DNA of 64,000 nt from Clostridium beijerinckii (GCF_018223745.1 NZ_CP073653.1:2446001-2510000); one strand, 5' to 3'; shown: positions 25,810 to 35,884, numbered from the stretch's first letter. Numbers and translations are program-made. Notes: a model not told the origin generated them from the letters alone.

Positions 25810-27267
25810 ATGATAACATATAAACAGCTTTCTTTGGCAGATGTTTATTCTGATTGCAAAGAAAAATTTGAAAATGATAAATTCCAATTTCTTTCTTTAC
25901 TCGAAAACACTATCGACCTTGATGAGTTAGTTCCTGCATCTTTCATTAACCATTTTTACGCTTCCACAGGAAGGCCGCGAAAATATCAGCTTTATGCTAT
26001 GATCAGTGCTTTAATTTTACAACGCATTTTTTCTATTCCTACAGATTCTCTTTTAATTATTTTCCTTAAATATTCTCAAGAACTAAGAGACTTCTGCGGC
26101 TTTTTAAGAGTTCCTGATTCATCTAAGTTTACTCGTTTCAAGCAGGACTTTCTTTTGGACTTACAATCCATGTTCGATAATCTTGTTGATATTACTGAAC
26201 CGATATGCCAACAGATTGATACGGCTCTTGCTTCCATGACTATTTTTGATACTTCAGGCCTTGAAGCATTTGTCACTGAAAATAATCCTAAATATGCTAA
26301 TCGCATTATAAAACAGCTTAAAAATTTTAAGAAAGCATGCAATTTAGATGACTCTTATGATCCTTATAAAGCTGCCTATGGCTCTATGCCATCACACGCT
26401 TCAGCCAACCCTGCCATCCAACAAATGTATATTAATGGGCATTTTTGCTATGCTTTTAAATTCGGAATCATTACTAATGGCCTCGGTATCGTAAGAGATA
26501 TTTCGTTCTATAATAAAGATTTTCTCAATGCTCATCCTGATATTATTGTTGAGAAAAAATCTGATTCACCTGATGAAGATAAATCTCTTGCAGATTCTAA
26601 GGCTCTTATCCCTGTTCTCAAAGATTTTTTTAACAAGCATCCATTAATAAGTCCAAAAACCTTTTTAGGAGATGCTGCTTTTGACAGTATTCAAATTTAT
26701 CGTGATCTTCTTCTCGAATTAAAATTTGATAAAGCATATATTCCTTTAAAAACTAGGCTTACACTAGAAAATGCTGATTGCCCTTTAAACGAAGACGGCA
26801 TTCCATGCTGTCCGAATGATCCTTCTATTCCAATGAAACGTGAAGGTAGTAAAAGTCATCTTCGTTCTAGAATTCCAACAATGAAGTTTGTATGCCCTAA
26901 AATGAAATGGTTATATAACAAAGAAACCAAAAAGAGCAAACGTGTAACTCAATGTGAAAATCCATGTACAAATTCCTTATGTGGACGAATGTTTTATATT
27001 TATCCTGAAAAGAATCTGCGCGCATATCCTGGAATAACACGAGGAACCCAAGAATGGAGTAATACTTATAAAATCAGAGTAGCTGTTGAAAAAAATATAA
27101 ATCACTTCAAATATAGTTACTGCGTCGCGGAGCGTAAGACTCAAAATGAGCAAACACTTCATGCTGATTTACTTCTAGCCGGAATAACTCAACTAATAAC
27201 AGTTATCGTGGCAGATAAAATTCATAAACATAAATATATCCGAAGCTTAAAGCCATTAATTGCATAA
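25810..27267 (+). CDS. DDE transposase (DUF772-type N-terminus)
   Basis: 485 residues, full length, start after AGAAAGGAG. N-terminal DUF772-like region (RPRKYQLYAMISALILQRI, LRDFCGFLRVPDSSKFTRF). First catalytic Asp probably in MTIFDTSGLEAF, second in FLGDAAFDSIQIYRD, and a cysteine-rich insert (CPKMKWLY, CENPCTNSLCGRMF) before the C-terminal Glu region RVAVEKNINHFKYSY. I assign it to the IS1182-like group by general layout only; the exact family is uncertain. No frameshift is visible. Confidence 0.85.
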   Translation: MITYKQLSLADVYSDCKEKFENDKFQFLSLLENTIDLDELVPASFINHFYASTGRPRKYQLYAMISALILQRIFSIPTDSLLIIFLKYSQELRDFCGFLRVPDSSKFTRFKQDFLLDLQSMFDNLVDITEPICQQIDTALASMTIFDTSGLEAFVTENNPKYANRIIKQLKNFKKACNLDDSYDPYKAAYGSMPSHASANPAIQQMYINGHFCYAFKFGIITNGLGIVRDISFYNKDFLNAHPDIIVEKKSDSPDEDKSLADSKALIPVLKDFFNKHPLISPKTFLGDAAFDSIQIYRDLLLELKFDKAYIPLKTRLTLENADCPLNEDGIPCCPNDPSIPMKREGSKSHLRSRIPTMKFVCPKMKWLYNKETKKSKRVTQCENPCTNSLCGRMFYIYPEKNLRAYPGITRGTQEWSNTYKIRVAVEKNINHFKYSYCVAERKTQNEQTLHADLLLAGITQLITVIVADKIHKHKYIRSLKPLIA

Positions 27268-27624
27268 AATTTATTTATAAAAATTGGAATTCACCTTCGC
27301 TTTATTTCGTGCGCCCTTTTTTAAGAAGTCAACTATTATATTTGTATAGCAGGAACCATTAAATCCATTAATAATGTTTTTGCAACTTCAAATCAATCAT
27401 TATTCATTTTTATCAATGAGTTTCGCAATTATCTAATAAAGGGATAATAAAATTTATGATTGATAACAATGAGAATATACTTTTTATCAGAAAAATTTAT
27501 GTTTTATGTCAGAAAATTATATTTATTAACGAATAATATATTGAGTGTGTAAAAATTGATTCCCATATACCCCTTAATATGTGGTTACATAACACTCCTA
27601 TATTTTACTATACCTACTAACAGT

Positions 27625-27680
27625 AAATCCCCTGTAAATTGATGATGACTTTACAGGGGATTTCTAATTTTATTTAAATC
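27625..27680. terminator. Terminator in the 27.3-27.8 kb gap
   Basis: Perfect 14-bp stem aaatcccctgtaaa (27625-27638) with its complement at 27650-27663, then ctaatttta. It lies 360 bases behind the transposase. The rest of 27326-27824 holds nothing I recognise. Confidence 0.65.
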
Positions 27681-27824
27681 ATAATATGCTAAAGGGTAGT
27701 AATTTACAATACAAAGATGTTTCATTCACAATATTAATTTCATCTGATTATTATATAATAAATATTATTCAGTAGTTAATATTTATTAGATTTTACACCC
27801 CATTATTAATACGAGGTTAAATTA

Positions 27825-28058
27825 ATGAAAATAAAAGTGATAAATAGTTACCCAGCTTGTATATGGGAAGAAGATATTATTAAAGCAATTCACGATTTAT
27901 GTCTTGAAGAACTTCAAGAAAAGCTGGAGAAATATAAATCTGATAACTCGAGCAAAGAGATTGCTAATTGCCATATTTCAAAAAGAGAGTTTTGTTGCAA
28001 GAAACAAGTATTTATCGAAATGACAGCAATGTTTGATAGCGTTGATACAATAAATTAG
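27825..28058 (+). CDS. Small hypothetical protein, 77 residues
   Basis: ATG 27825 has a modest ribosome site (CGAGGTTAA). Sequence MKIKVINSYPACIWEEDIIK… with a charged helix (EELQEKLEKYKSD) and C-terminal cysteines (NCHISKREFCCKK), possibly metal-binding. Followed 36 bases later by a good terminator, which supports expression. Not recognised. Confidence 0.5.
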   Translation: MKIKVINSYPACIWEEDIIKAIHDLCLEELQEKLEKYKSDNSSKEIANCHISKREFCCKKQVFIEMTAMFDSVDTIN

Positions 28059-28094
28059 AAAAAATATTGATTTAGTGAATGATACTAAATGAAA

Positions 28095-28136
28095 AACAGT
28101 CTCCTATTAAAAAATGAGGAGATTGTTTTTTATTTT
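28095..28136 (+). terminator. Terminator after the 77-residue gene
   Basis: Stem aacagtctcct (28095-28105) with aggagattgtt (28117-28127) and a long T tail. The IS4 element inserted directly behind it. Confidence 0.8.
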
Positions 28137-28147
28137 TGGAAAATTGT

Positions 28148-29405
28148 CATATGTGTTGATTAACCAAAAAATAGAAGTGAAAATATATAAAAAATGAGGT
28201 CATTCTGTAGTAATATTAAAGTGCGAACCAAAATAATACTTAAGGAGAATGCCCTCATGAAAAATACTACCACTATATTTGATATATTTCAAACATTTTT
28301 AAGTGAAAAGGAAGTTGAAAAATTTAGTAAAATTTTAGAATATGTTGATACTGCAAGAAAATTCACATTATATGATTTAATAAAATTCTTTATTGCAGCA
28401 GCTACGAATGAATATAAGAGTTATAGGGATGGCGTTGAGCATATGGAATCAGTAGGGCTAACACCAGTTGATTATTCAACTATTTCTAAAAAAGCCTCTA
28501 AGGTAGATTACAAAATTTCTAAAACTTTATTTGAGATTATTGTTTCTAAATGTAATCGTAGAATGCGAAGAATTCTAAATTTGCCAAAACAATTAATAGC
28601 AATTGATTCAACTACCGTGACCGTAGGTGAAAACCGTCTTAAATGGGCAAAATTTAATGGGAAGAAATCTGGAATAAAACTTCATATATCTTTAAATATT
28701 AATGACTTTACACCACAAAAAGTTATTGAAACTATTGCTAAAAAGCATGATGGACCGATAGGTGAAGGTTTAATAGATGTACACTCTATTTTAGTTGAAG
28801 ATAGGGCTTATGAAAATCATGAGAGATTTGATATGTTTAAAGAAATAAAACAATCTTTTGTTATAAGAATAAAAAATAATACAATACTTTCAAAACCAAA
28901 GAAATTGAGAAGTTTAGGAGTAGTAGAAAATTCTTCTGTAATTCGAGATGTTACATGTTATTTAGGAAAAGAGACTAAAAAAACTCAAAATAGATTTAGA
29001 GTAGTTGAATTTACTGATTATTATGGTAAATCAGTAAAAGTGTGCACTGACCTAATGAACATTACTCCAGAAAAAATAGCAGAAATATACAAGGAACGTT
29101 GGAAAATTGAAACCTTCTTTAAATTTATAAAACAAAACTTGAATGTAAAAAGAATATTTGGAACAACTGAAAATGCTGTCTATAATCAACTTTTCATATC
29201 ATTGATAGCTTATGTTTTGCTTCAATTTACTTATGTTGAAACGACTAAAAATTTAAAATATGTTAAATTATCACTAATTCAATTTGTAAGAAAATTGCTT
29301 AAAAAAAGTCTTAAGGTCGAAGTCTATATATCTATTAACTTATTTTTGAAAAATATCAAAAATAAGTTAATAATTTAAAGTAAAAATTTGGTTAATCAAC
29401 ACTTG
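28148..29405 (+). mobile_element. IS4-family insertion sequence with 11-bp target duplication
   Basis: Perfect 16-bp inverted repeats gtgttgattaaccaaa (28153-28168) and complement (29387-29402). The 11-bp sequence tggaaaattgt flanks the element at 28137-28147 and 29406-29416, as expected for the 10-12 bp duplications of the IS4/IS231 group. If this is the target duplication, the true ends lie 3-5 bp outside the perfect repeats, as given here. Confidence 0.85.
28257..29378 (+). CDS. IS4-family transposase
   Basis: 373 residues from ATG 28257, chosen because AAGGAG lies 12 bases upstream; the frame is open further upstream without a ribosome site. DDE catalytic residues: first Asp in LIAIDSTTVTVG, second in ILVEDRAYENHERFD, and the IS4 Y-R-E-K signature in YKERWKIETFFKFIKQ. 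The frame is intact and inverted repeats are perfect, so the element may still be active. Confidence 0.9.
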   Translation: MKNTTTIFDIFQTFLSEKEVEKFSKILEYVDTARKFTLYDLIKFFIAAATNEYKSYRDGVEHMESVGLTPVDYSTISKKASKVDYKISKTLFEIIVSKCNRRMRRILNLPKQLIAIDSTTVTVGENRLKWAKFNGKKSGIKLHISLNINDFTPQKVIETIAKKHDGPIGEGLIDVHSILVEDRAYENHERFDMFKEIKQSFVIRIKNNTILSKPKKLRSLGVVENSSVIRDVTCYLGKETKKTQNRFRVVEFTDYYGKSVKVCTDLMNITPEKIAEIYKERWKIETFFKFIKQNLNVKRIFGTTENAVYNQLFISLIAYVLLQFTYVETTKNLKYVKLSLIQFVRKLLKKSLKVEVYISINLFLKNIKNKLII

Positions 29406-29757
29406 TGGAAAATTGTAATGAAGTTAAGAGTGTGGAAAAGTTACACAGAAATCTATTCAACAAGATTGAAAATGACTGGCAAGTGCAAAATAAATCCATT
29501 TTGCTTGTGGAACTTTTATCACATCTATTTTAAATATAAATACAATCAAATAATATGAGAATAATTATCAGACTTATGTGAATTGGATGGGTATTATGGT
29601 ATAATTTAGAGTAGAAGTAAATTGCTTATTAGTTTTTGATATTTATGTAAAAATAAGTGGATAAGCTTAGTAGTTTATAGAATGGTTATAGAATTAGGTA
29701 TTGGGATTAAACATGATAACTTTTATATCTTAAAGGACGAAGGGAAGGATAAATACA
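29403..29757 (+). other. Gene-free stretch with one hairpin
   Basis: Between the IS4 element and the chemoreceptor gene. It holds a hairpin (caag-gcaaaat at about 29479 with attttgcttg near 29500-29509) without a T tail and an extended -10 candidate TATGG-TATAAT at about 29594-29604, probably the promoter of the chemoreceptor gene. Confidence 0.4.
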
Positions 29758-31470
29758 ATGTTTAAGAAAATGAAAATATCCCAAAAATTAATAGGAAGTA
29801 GTGTGATATGTACTGTATTCTTAGTTTTAGTCGGCATAGCTGGTCTATTTAGCATGAACAAACTAAATATAAATACAGATAAAATTTATAATAATAATTT
29901 AATGAGACTTCAGAAGTTATATGTAGTAAAAAGTAATACTAACTTAGGACTATCTGATATGGAACATATTATTAATAGTAATTTTAAAAATGATATAGAT
30001 GAGGCACAAAAAGATTTAGCAGATTTATCTGATTTAAATAATAAAACTTTTGAAGAAATTGAAAAAATACCTTATTCTAGTGAAAAAGAAGAAGCTGATT
30101 ATAAAAAAGTTAAAGATGCGTTAATTAGGTATAGGGATATAAGAACAAAGATAATAAAGGAGGTAACTGACAATAATTATGAGGGAGCTATTGCACTATA
30201 TAATTCGGAGTATGTTACTTTAAGAGAAGAAATAGCTGATGATATAAATGTTATAATAAATGAAAATATTGATGCGGCCAAAGAAACATCGGAATCAAGT
30301 AACGCAGTTTTTAAAAATTCGTTTAAATTTCTTGCAATATTTATTGTTATTTCAGCATTGATATTAGCCATATTAAGTGGTGGATTAGCAATTTGGTTAA
30401 GAAAGAGAATAAACAGCATAGTTAATTTTGCTAATGGTTTAGCGGAAGGAGATCTTACTGAGAAAATAAATATAAATGCATATGATGAAATAGGTAATAT
30501 GTCAAAAGCATTGAATATTGCTGTATTAGACGTGAAAAATCTTATTATGGAACTTACTAATCGTATGAAAAATGTCAGAATTTCAAATGAAGATCTAACT
30601 TCAACAATGGAAGAAATGTCTGCAACTATGAATAATATTAAAACTGTAACTCATGAAATTGCTGATGCAAGCATGAATTTAAGTGCGGCAACTCAAGATG
30701 TTAGTTCATATACAATGGAAATAGAAAAGCTGACAGATGACCTTAGCAGAAATGCTGAAAAGAGAGAATTAGATTCAGATGAAATTATGAAGAGAGCGGT
30801 AAATGTAAAAGAAAAAGCAGAAGCATCATCTAATAATGCAATAAGCCTATATAATGAAAAAGAAATTAAGATTAAAAAAGCAATTGAGGATATAAAGATA
30901 GTTAAAGAAATAGAAAAAATGGCAGAAGCTATTGGTCAAATAGCTGAACAAACTAATCTTCTAGCACTTAACGCATCCATAGAGGCTGCTAATGCAGGGG
31001 ATGCAGGTCGAGGATTTGCTGTAGTTGCAGAGGAAGTTAGAAAATTAGCTGAGAAGTCATCAGAAACAGTTATAGATATAAAGAAAAATATAGGTACAGT
31101 TGGAAGTGTTATTGAAAACTTTACTAATAATACTAAAGATATATTGAGATTTATTGATAGTCAGGTTAGACCAGATTACGAAATGTTGAAGTCTATAGGA
31201 AATCAATATGAAAAAGATGCTGAAGTTGTGAATGAAATGTCAAAAGAGATTGCTGAGTCAGCAATTAAAATTGCAGATAATGTATCTAAAGTCAATAATG
31301 CTATAGTAAATATTTCGTCAAAATCACAGCAATCAGCTTCTAGTGTAGAAGAGATATTTGCAAGTATCAGCGAAACTAGCGCCTCAGTAGATAATGTTAC
31401 TAATCAGGCAAAAGACACATCAGAGATGGCTGATAGCATGATAGAAATGGCAAATAAATTTAAAGTCTAG
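29758..31470 (+). CDS. Methyl-accepting chemotaxis protein
   Basis: 570-residue transmembrane receptor. TM1 at ~12-32; a periplasm-facing four-helix-bundle sensor (~33-185); TM2 at ~190-213; HAMP (~214-266, [13 protein letters not shown]); long coiled-coil signalling domain with tip [44 protein letters not shown] split over ~400-445. The tip has AAN-AGD where AAR-AGE is usual, and the cytoplasmic part is short and less regular than in the paralogue at 57603. Ligand unknown. Start at ATG 29758 after an unusual, weak ribosome site (GAAGGGAAGGA). Confidence 0.9.
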   Translation: MFKKMKISQKLIGSSVICTVFLVLVGIAGLFSMNKLNINTDKIYNNNLMRLQKLYVVKSNTNLGLSDMEHIINSNFKNDIDEAQKDLADLSDLNNKTFEEIEKIPYSSEKEEADYKKVKDALIRYRDIRTKIIKEVTDNNYEGAIALYNSEYVTLREEIADDINVIINENIDAAKETSESSNAVFKNSFKFLAIFIVISALILAILSGGLAIWLRKRINSIVNFANGLAEGDLTEKININAYDEIGNMSKALNIAVLDVKNLIMELTNRMKNVRISNEDLTSTMEEMSATMNNIKTVTHEIADASMNLSAATQDVSSYTMEIEKLTDDLSRNAEKRELDSDEIMKRAVNVKEKAEASSNNAISLYNEKEIKIKKAIEDIKIVKEIEKMAEAIGQIAEQTNLLALNASIEAANAGDAGRGFAVVAEEVRKLAEKSSETVIDIKKNIGTVGSVIENFTNNTKDILRFIDSQVRPDYEMLKSIGNQYEKDAEVVNEMSKEIAESAIKIADNVSKVNNAIVNISSKSQQSASSVEEIFASISETSASVDNVTNQAKDTSEMADSMIEMANKFKV

Positions 31471-31561
31471 AAATATATAAGTTCTGAATAATATATAGAA
31501 TTGTTTTATCCAGGCGCTTTGAAAAAATATAAGGAATTAAAATTTTTAGAATATATGCAGG

Positions 31562-31605
31562 GCCAAATATTCATTTTAGTAGAATGTTTATTTGGCTTTG
31601 TTTTA
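31562..31605 (+). terminator. Terminator after chemoreceptor
   Basis: Stem gccaaatattcatt (31562-31575) with aatgtttatttggc (31583-31596), two mismatches, then tttgtttta. The gap 31471-31815 also carries cagtcgcctgcgattttt (about 31639-31656), matching about 14352. Confidence 0.7.
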
Positions 31606-31815
31606 TTCTTTGGAAATTTATATTCCAGTAAAATCTATGGCTCAACAGTCGCCTGCGATTTTTGTATAAATATTAATATAGAATATTTTATTTTTAGTGA
31701 TTATATAATTTATTGCGATATATAACAAGTGAAGTTTGTTACATAATGTAACAATTGATACAGCAAATGTATTTTTTCAGAGTTATACTTATAAAAAAGT
31801 AAGGGGGAGTATAAT

Positions 31816-31983
31816 TTGGAAAAAATAATAGAAATAGAGAAAATGATTTGTAAAATGAGACAATCCTTATATGAAATTATAAACAATGAAAAAAGTTTAT
31901 TAGGAATAGAAGTTATTACTGCTAGTCAAAGGTTAGACGACATAATAAATCAATACAACGAGCTACTCGATAAAGGGATTTAA
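31816..31983 (+). CDS. Spo0E-like sporulation regulatory protein
   Basis: 55 residues, TTG start behind AAGGGGGAG. The protein is two helices with the family signature near the end: VITASQRLDDIINQYNELL (S-Q-x-L-D-x-x-I-x-x-Y). Spo0E-family aspartyl phosphatases dephosphorylate Spo0A~P and delay sporulation; the S-Q-x-L-D motif carries the catalytic Asp. The usual length is 45-60 residues, so it is complete. It stands alone. Confidence 0.85.
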   Translation: MEKIIEIEKMICKMRQSLYEIINNEKSLLGIEVITASQRLDDIINQYNELLDKGI

Positions 31984-32155
31984 AGAAATTCATATCACTA
32001 ATATAGAAGTCTTAAATAATATAATTCATTTTATATATATGAAAAAAATATGCATTAGACCTATATGATAATAGATAGAAAGTAGAAACATTTTTATTTC
32101 GCTGGACTATGGAAAGTATGATTCATCTTTATATAATTAAATTTTATGGAAGAAA

Positions 32156-32175
32156 TTTACATATTGCTGTATAAT
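32156..32175 (+). promoter_or_regulatory. Promoter (TTTACA-N8-TATAAT)
   Basis: TTTACA 32156-32161, 8 bp, TATAAT 32170-32175, 25 bp before the next start codon. Same layout as at 14455, 44085 and 45526. Confidence 0.45.
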
Positions 32176-32200
32176 TAGATATGTATAAGGAGGGAATCTT

Positions 32201-32428
32201 ATGAATACTATAGAAAAAGTCATAATGAATCTTAAGATAAGACCAGATGGCATGAATTTGTATGAATTGGATAGAATATGTTTCACAACTTATCAAAAGA
32301 CTCTGCTCGGCTCAAAACTTGGAAGAGTAAAGGAACGTATAGAGCCCACTCTAAGATATTTAGAGGAAACTAATCAAATAACGATTAAAGATGGAATTGT
32401 CAAATTAAAAAAAACTGATAAAGTTTAG
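32201..32428 (+). CDS. Small protein, 75 residues, possibly winged-helix
   Basis: ATG 32201 behind AAGGAGGGAA. Composition is basic; pattern of three helices (IEKVIMNLKI, NLYELDRICF, VKERIEPTLRYLEE) and a C-terminal beta hairpin (QITIKDGIVKLKK) resembles a small winged helix, so DNA binding is possible. No family recognised. Confidence 0.55.
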   Translation: MNTIEKVIMNLKIRPDGMNLYELDRICFTTYQKTLLGSKLGRVKERIEPTLRYLEETNQITIKDGIVKLKKTDKV

Positions 32429-32430
32429 TA

Positions 32431-32458
32431 TATTCAAATAAATATATTTATTTGAATA
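32431..32458. terminator. Perfect 14-bp palindrome behind the 75-residue gene
   Basis: tattcaaataaata and its complement abut with no loop, directly after the stop codon. No T tail. It may terminate transcription in both directions or bind a protein. Confidence 0.45.
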
Positions 32459-32484
32459 AGTTGATATTTATATAGATAATATAA

Positions 32485-32759
32485 TGATAAACTATACTTA
32501 GACTATGAAATATATTCCAACCAGAAATGAGTAATATACTTTTGTGGAATGTTTCATTGGTAATTTTAATGGATGTGATTCTTTGGCTATAAGTTGTTCC
32601 AAATGTGCTAGTTCAAAGCTTGTTCTTTGAGGCTAGCACTTTGGGTGCAACTTTATAGCCTTAGAATCACCAATCATAATTACCGAGAAACTGGAACAAA
32701 AGTATATTATTCATTTCGGTGAGCTATACGCATAAGTATGGATTATAGTTGGTTTATCT
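32485..32759. repeat. Giant imperfect palindrome, copy 2
   Basis: Nearly the whole 275 bp is one long hairpin: accagaaatgagtaatatac (32519) pairs with the complement ending at 32720, then acaaaag, gtttc, ggtaatt, gtgattct, ggctata, gttg and tgtgctag pair inward, centred at about 32620. The right outer arm is homologous to the left outer arm of copy 1 at 16559. Non-coding. It fills the gap before the PTS-like gene. Confidence 0.7.
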
Positions 32760-32807
32760 ATAAATCTTTAGTGTTTAAGATTAATAATAGGCAGTGGAGG
32801 ATTAGAA

Positions 32808-33212
32808 ATGATAAGAATACTTTTGTGCTGTGGAGGGGGCTTTTCATCAAGTACCCTAGCCAGTAAGGTTGAAAAGGAGATATTAGAGAATAATATGCAA
32901 AATGATTATTCAATTGAATTTTCTCCATTTTTATTAGTAAATAAGAGAATGAATGAATTTGATATAATTGTATGTTGTCCCCATCTAATAATGCAAGTTA
33001 AGAAATTTGTGAAAACTTCAAAGATTGATAAACCTATCTATATCCTTCCACCGAGAATGTATGGTCTCATTAGTTTTAAGGAATTAGCAATAGATGTAGT
33101 AGATGCAATCAATCTGTATAATGAAACTAAAATTAATCCAGTATATTTTCCAGGGGAAGAAAACACCATGATGGTTACTAGGCATGTGGCTTACAGAAAT
33201 AGCAAAGTTTAA
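32808..33212 (+). CDS. PTS lactose/cellobiose-type IIB-like protein, orphan
   Basis: 134 residues. N-terminal P-loop-like phospho-cysteine motif ILLCCGGGFSSSTLASKVEKE is typical of lactose/chitobiose IIB proteins, followed by FDIIVCCPHLIMQVKKF and KPIYILPPRMYGLISF. The usual IIB is ~100 residues; the extra C-terminal tail (PVYFPGEENTMMVTRH) is unusual. No IIA or IIC gene is near, so it may serve a distant permease or have a regulatory role. Start behind AGTGGAGG. Confidence 0.75.
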   Translation: MIRILLCCGGGFSSSTLASKVEKEILENNMQNDYSIEFSPFLLVNKRMNEFDIIVCCPHLIMQVKKFVKTSKIDKPIYILPPRMYGLISFKELAIDVVDAINLYNETKINPVYFPGEENTMMVTRHVAYRNSKV

Positions 33213-33389
33213 TAAATCTTTGTATATAAGTTATAAAGAATATAGTTCATCTTTTATAAAATTATCGTACTTCAATTATTTTATAATTTATGATGTAGTC
33301 TTCAGTGAGCTGAATTTTTAAAATCCTATATATAAAATTCTTTAAATTATAGAAAATGTGGTCTTAAAATTCACATATTATAACATAGT

Positions 33390-33431
33390 AAAGAAGAGAT
33401 ACCTTCAAATTTGTGAAAGCATCTCTTCTTT
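33390..33431 (-). terminator. Terminator of the repeat-protein gene
   Basis: Stem aaagaagagat (33390-33400) with atctcttcttt (33421-33431), just behind the stop of the minus-strand gene. It may also serve the PTS-like gene from the other side. Confidence 0.75.
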
Positions 33432-33438
33432 AATGAAA

Positions 33439-34251
33439 TTATTGTACGGAAGTATCAGTTGTTGTAGTTGTTGATGTATTTTTCTTTTGATGAGCTTCTT
33501 TTTTAGCTTCAGATGCTGCTTTAATTTTAGCTTGAGCATCTTTAAATGATAATCCTGTTATATCGATTCCTAATTTCTCAGCTCTTGCACTTTGAATTTT
33601 AGCTATTACATCTTCATTTGATAGACCTGTAACATCTATTCCAAGTTTAGAAGCCTCTGCTTGATTTAATTTTATTCTAGCATCTTTATTAGATAAACCT
33701 GTTATATCAACTCCAAGTTTTGTTGCTTTCTTAGTTAAATTGGCAAGGCTTTTAGCTTCAAGAGCTGCTTTAATTTTAGCTGAAGCATCTTTATTTGATA
33801 GTCCTGTTATATCAATTCCAAGTTTCCCTGCCTCTGCAGATAGAATCTTAGCTCTAGCGTTATCAGGTGAAAGATTTGTTATATCTATACCTAATTCAGT
33901 TGCTTTTTTATTAAGTCTTTCAAGAGTCTTTTCCTCAAAAGCTGCTTTAATTTTAGCTGAAGCATCTTTATCTGATAGACCTGTTATATCAATCCCAAGT
34001 TTTTGAGCTACAGCAGCTCTTATTTTTGATCTTGCTTGATCATTAGTTAATCCAGTAATATCTATTCCAAGTTTAGAAGCTTTTTGAGTAAGTTTTGCAA
34101 GTTTATCTGCCTTATTATTTTGCGATACTTGTCCTGTAGTAACACTATTTGTTACATTTGGTGTAGAAGCATCATCAGCGAATGCTGGAACAAGGCTTGA
34201 TATTGAGATCATAGCTGCTATTGCAATTCCTAGTATTTTTTTCTTTTTCAT
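33439..34251 (-). CDS. Secreted protein with seven KLGIDITGLS repeats
   Basis: 270 residues with a clear signal peptide (MKKKKILGIAIAAMISISSL, cleavage likely after AFA) and ribosome site GGAGAGAT. The mature part has seven repeats with consensus A-KLGIDITGLSN-DA-AKI--A, spaced alternately about 24 and 36 residues; the longer ones carry an additional charged helix (EEKTLERLNKKA, EAKSLANLTKKA). A Ser/Thr-rich tail ends it. No lipobox and no sorting signal. Each repeat looks like a loop plus helix; function unknown. The isolated gene has its own terminator. Confidence 0.85.
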   Translation of the reverse strand: MKKKKILGIAIAAMISISSLVPAFADDASTPNVTNSVTTGQVSQNNKADKLAKLTQKASKLGIDITGLTNDQARSKIRAAVAQKLGIDITGLSDKDASAKIKAAFEEKTLERLNKKATELGIDITNLSPDNARAKILSAEAGKLGIDITGLSNKDASAKIKAALEAKSLANLTKKATKLGVDITGLSNKDARIKLNQAEASKLGIDVTGLSNEDVIAKIQSARAEKLGIDITGLSFKDAQAKIKAASEAKKEAHQKKNTSTTTTTDTSVQ

Positions 34252-34532
34252 AATTATCTCTCCTTACGTCATATAAAAATTTATTTTTATGTTAAAAACA
34301 TAGATTAATATAGAAATAACCGGCTATAAGGGAATTATAATTCTGTAATGTGAAATTTATGTGAAAAGGAATGTTAATCATATAAATTTATTAGCGCCGG
34401 ATTTATATATTTATTGCAAAAATGATAATACTATATACTAGAATGAAAGTTCTAGACAAATTTATAATTAATCTAATCAATATAATAATATAAATAAAGT
34501 TATATTGGGGCTTAAATGGAAGGAGAAAAATA

Positions 34533-35093
34533 ATGAACGAAGTAATACAAAGTATCATAACAAGAAGAAGTATAAGAGTGTATAAAGAAGAGCAAATTTC
34601 CGATGAAGACTTAAATAAAATATTAGAAGCTGCTAAGTTTGCTCCAAGCGGAATGAATAGTCAGGATTGGCATTTTACAGCTGTACAAAATAGAGAGAAG
34701 ATAAACAATCTGATTTCAGCAGCTAAAGAAGCATTACAAAATTCTCCTATAGAGCAGATAAATAAGATGGCCAATAATCCAAACTTTAACCCATTTTATA
34801 ATGCACCTACTATAGTGATAACATCTTGTGATAAAAACTTACCAGTAGGACAGTCTGATTGTGCTGCAGCAATACAAAACATAATGTTAGCAGCTCATTC
34901 ACTTAACATTGGATCATGTTGGGTACATACCTTAGCTATGGTTGGAGATGATCCTAAGGTCAGAAATGTGCTTACTGAGCTAGGAATTCCAGAAAACTAT
35001 GCGACATTTGGTACAGCAACCCTAGGCTTTAATGGAGGGAAAGAACCAAAAGCTCCAACAAGAAAAGAAGGAACAGTAAATATAGTAAAATAA
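34533..35093 (+). CDS. Nitroreductase-family FMN protein
   Basis: 186 residues, full length. FMN-binding motifs: ITRRSIRVYKEEQIS (Arg pair contacting the phosphate), AAKFAPSGMNSQDWHF, DCAAAIQNIMLAAHSLNIGSCWVH and the C-terminal FGTATLGF. The family uses NAD(P)H to reduce nitro compounds, quinones or flavins; the physiological substrate is not known. Start behind GGAAGGAG. Monocistronic. Confidence 0.9.
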   Translation: MNEVIQSIITRRSIRVYKEEQISDEDLNKILEAAKFAPSGMNSQDWHFTAVQNREKINNLISAAKEALQNSPIEQINKMANNPNFNPFYNAPTIVITSCDKNLPVGQSDCAAAIQNIMLAAHSLNIGSCWVHTLAMVGDDPKVRNVLTELGIPENYATFGTATLGFNGGKEPKAPTRKEGTVNIVK

Positions 35094-35119
35094 AAAAGAG
35101 TAATTAGTTAAAAAGTTGA

Positions 35120-35483
<364 letters not shown>

Positions 35484-35870
35484 GAATTTTACAATATTTT
35501 AATAAAAAGCAGATTGCTTTTAACATTGTAAATTCTACTTTCAATGAAGAACTTAGATGTTCTTTACTAAGATGATGAGATACTTAATAAATGCAAAGGA
35601 TGTAGCCTTAGACATATTTGTGATTAGATATTTGTTTCAAGATTATATTGCGGAATAGCAAATTAATGAATTATTTAAAAAGGGAACTATAGTCAAAAAA
35701 ATTATTATGAAAACTTATTGAATATCAGTCTGAGTAAGTATAATATATTCATAGGTAGAAATATATGTTAAAGTTTGCATTATATGCAAGTGGAATTTTG
35801 CTAATTTATGATTTTATCAATCTTATATTAATACAGGAGGGAGGTTACAGTGGTAGACATCAGATAAAGC
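35484..35870 (+). other. Gene-free decayed region
   Basis: About 390 bases with no open frame of note, between the CBS remnant and the esterase gene. It may be further degraded sequence from the same lost genes. A GGAGGGAGG at about 35836-35844 leads only to a five-codon frame. Confidence 0.35.
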
Positions 35871-35871
35871 T

Positions 35872-35884
35872 CTGACAGTGTCAG
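35872..35884 (+). promoter_or_regulatory. 13-bp palindrome before the esterase gene
   Basis: ctgaca-g-tgtcag, 25 bases before the start codon and just ahead of its ribosome site (AAGGAG). A possible operator or small RNA hairpin; weak evidence. Confidence 0.3.

Larger units (their letters stand above)
25664..27325 (+). mobile_element. Insertion sequence with DDE transposase (IS1182-like)
   Basis: Holds one transposase gene whose codon use has many C-ending codons, unlike its neighbours, which suggests recent arrival. The ends are approximate: an imperfect inverted match (aaaggg, gcg, cgaaa, gc-aa) is visible between about 25664-25695 and 27295-27325. No target duplication was found. Two hairpins precede the gene. 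Confidence 0.6.

Noticed and set aside
31501..31725. 74-residue frame behind the chemoreceptor
   Set aside because: It spans a terminator and a dispersed repeat and has no ribosome site.
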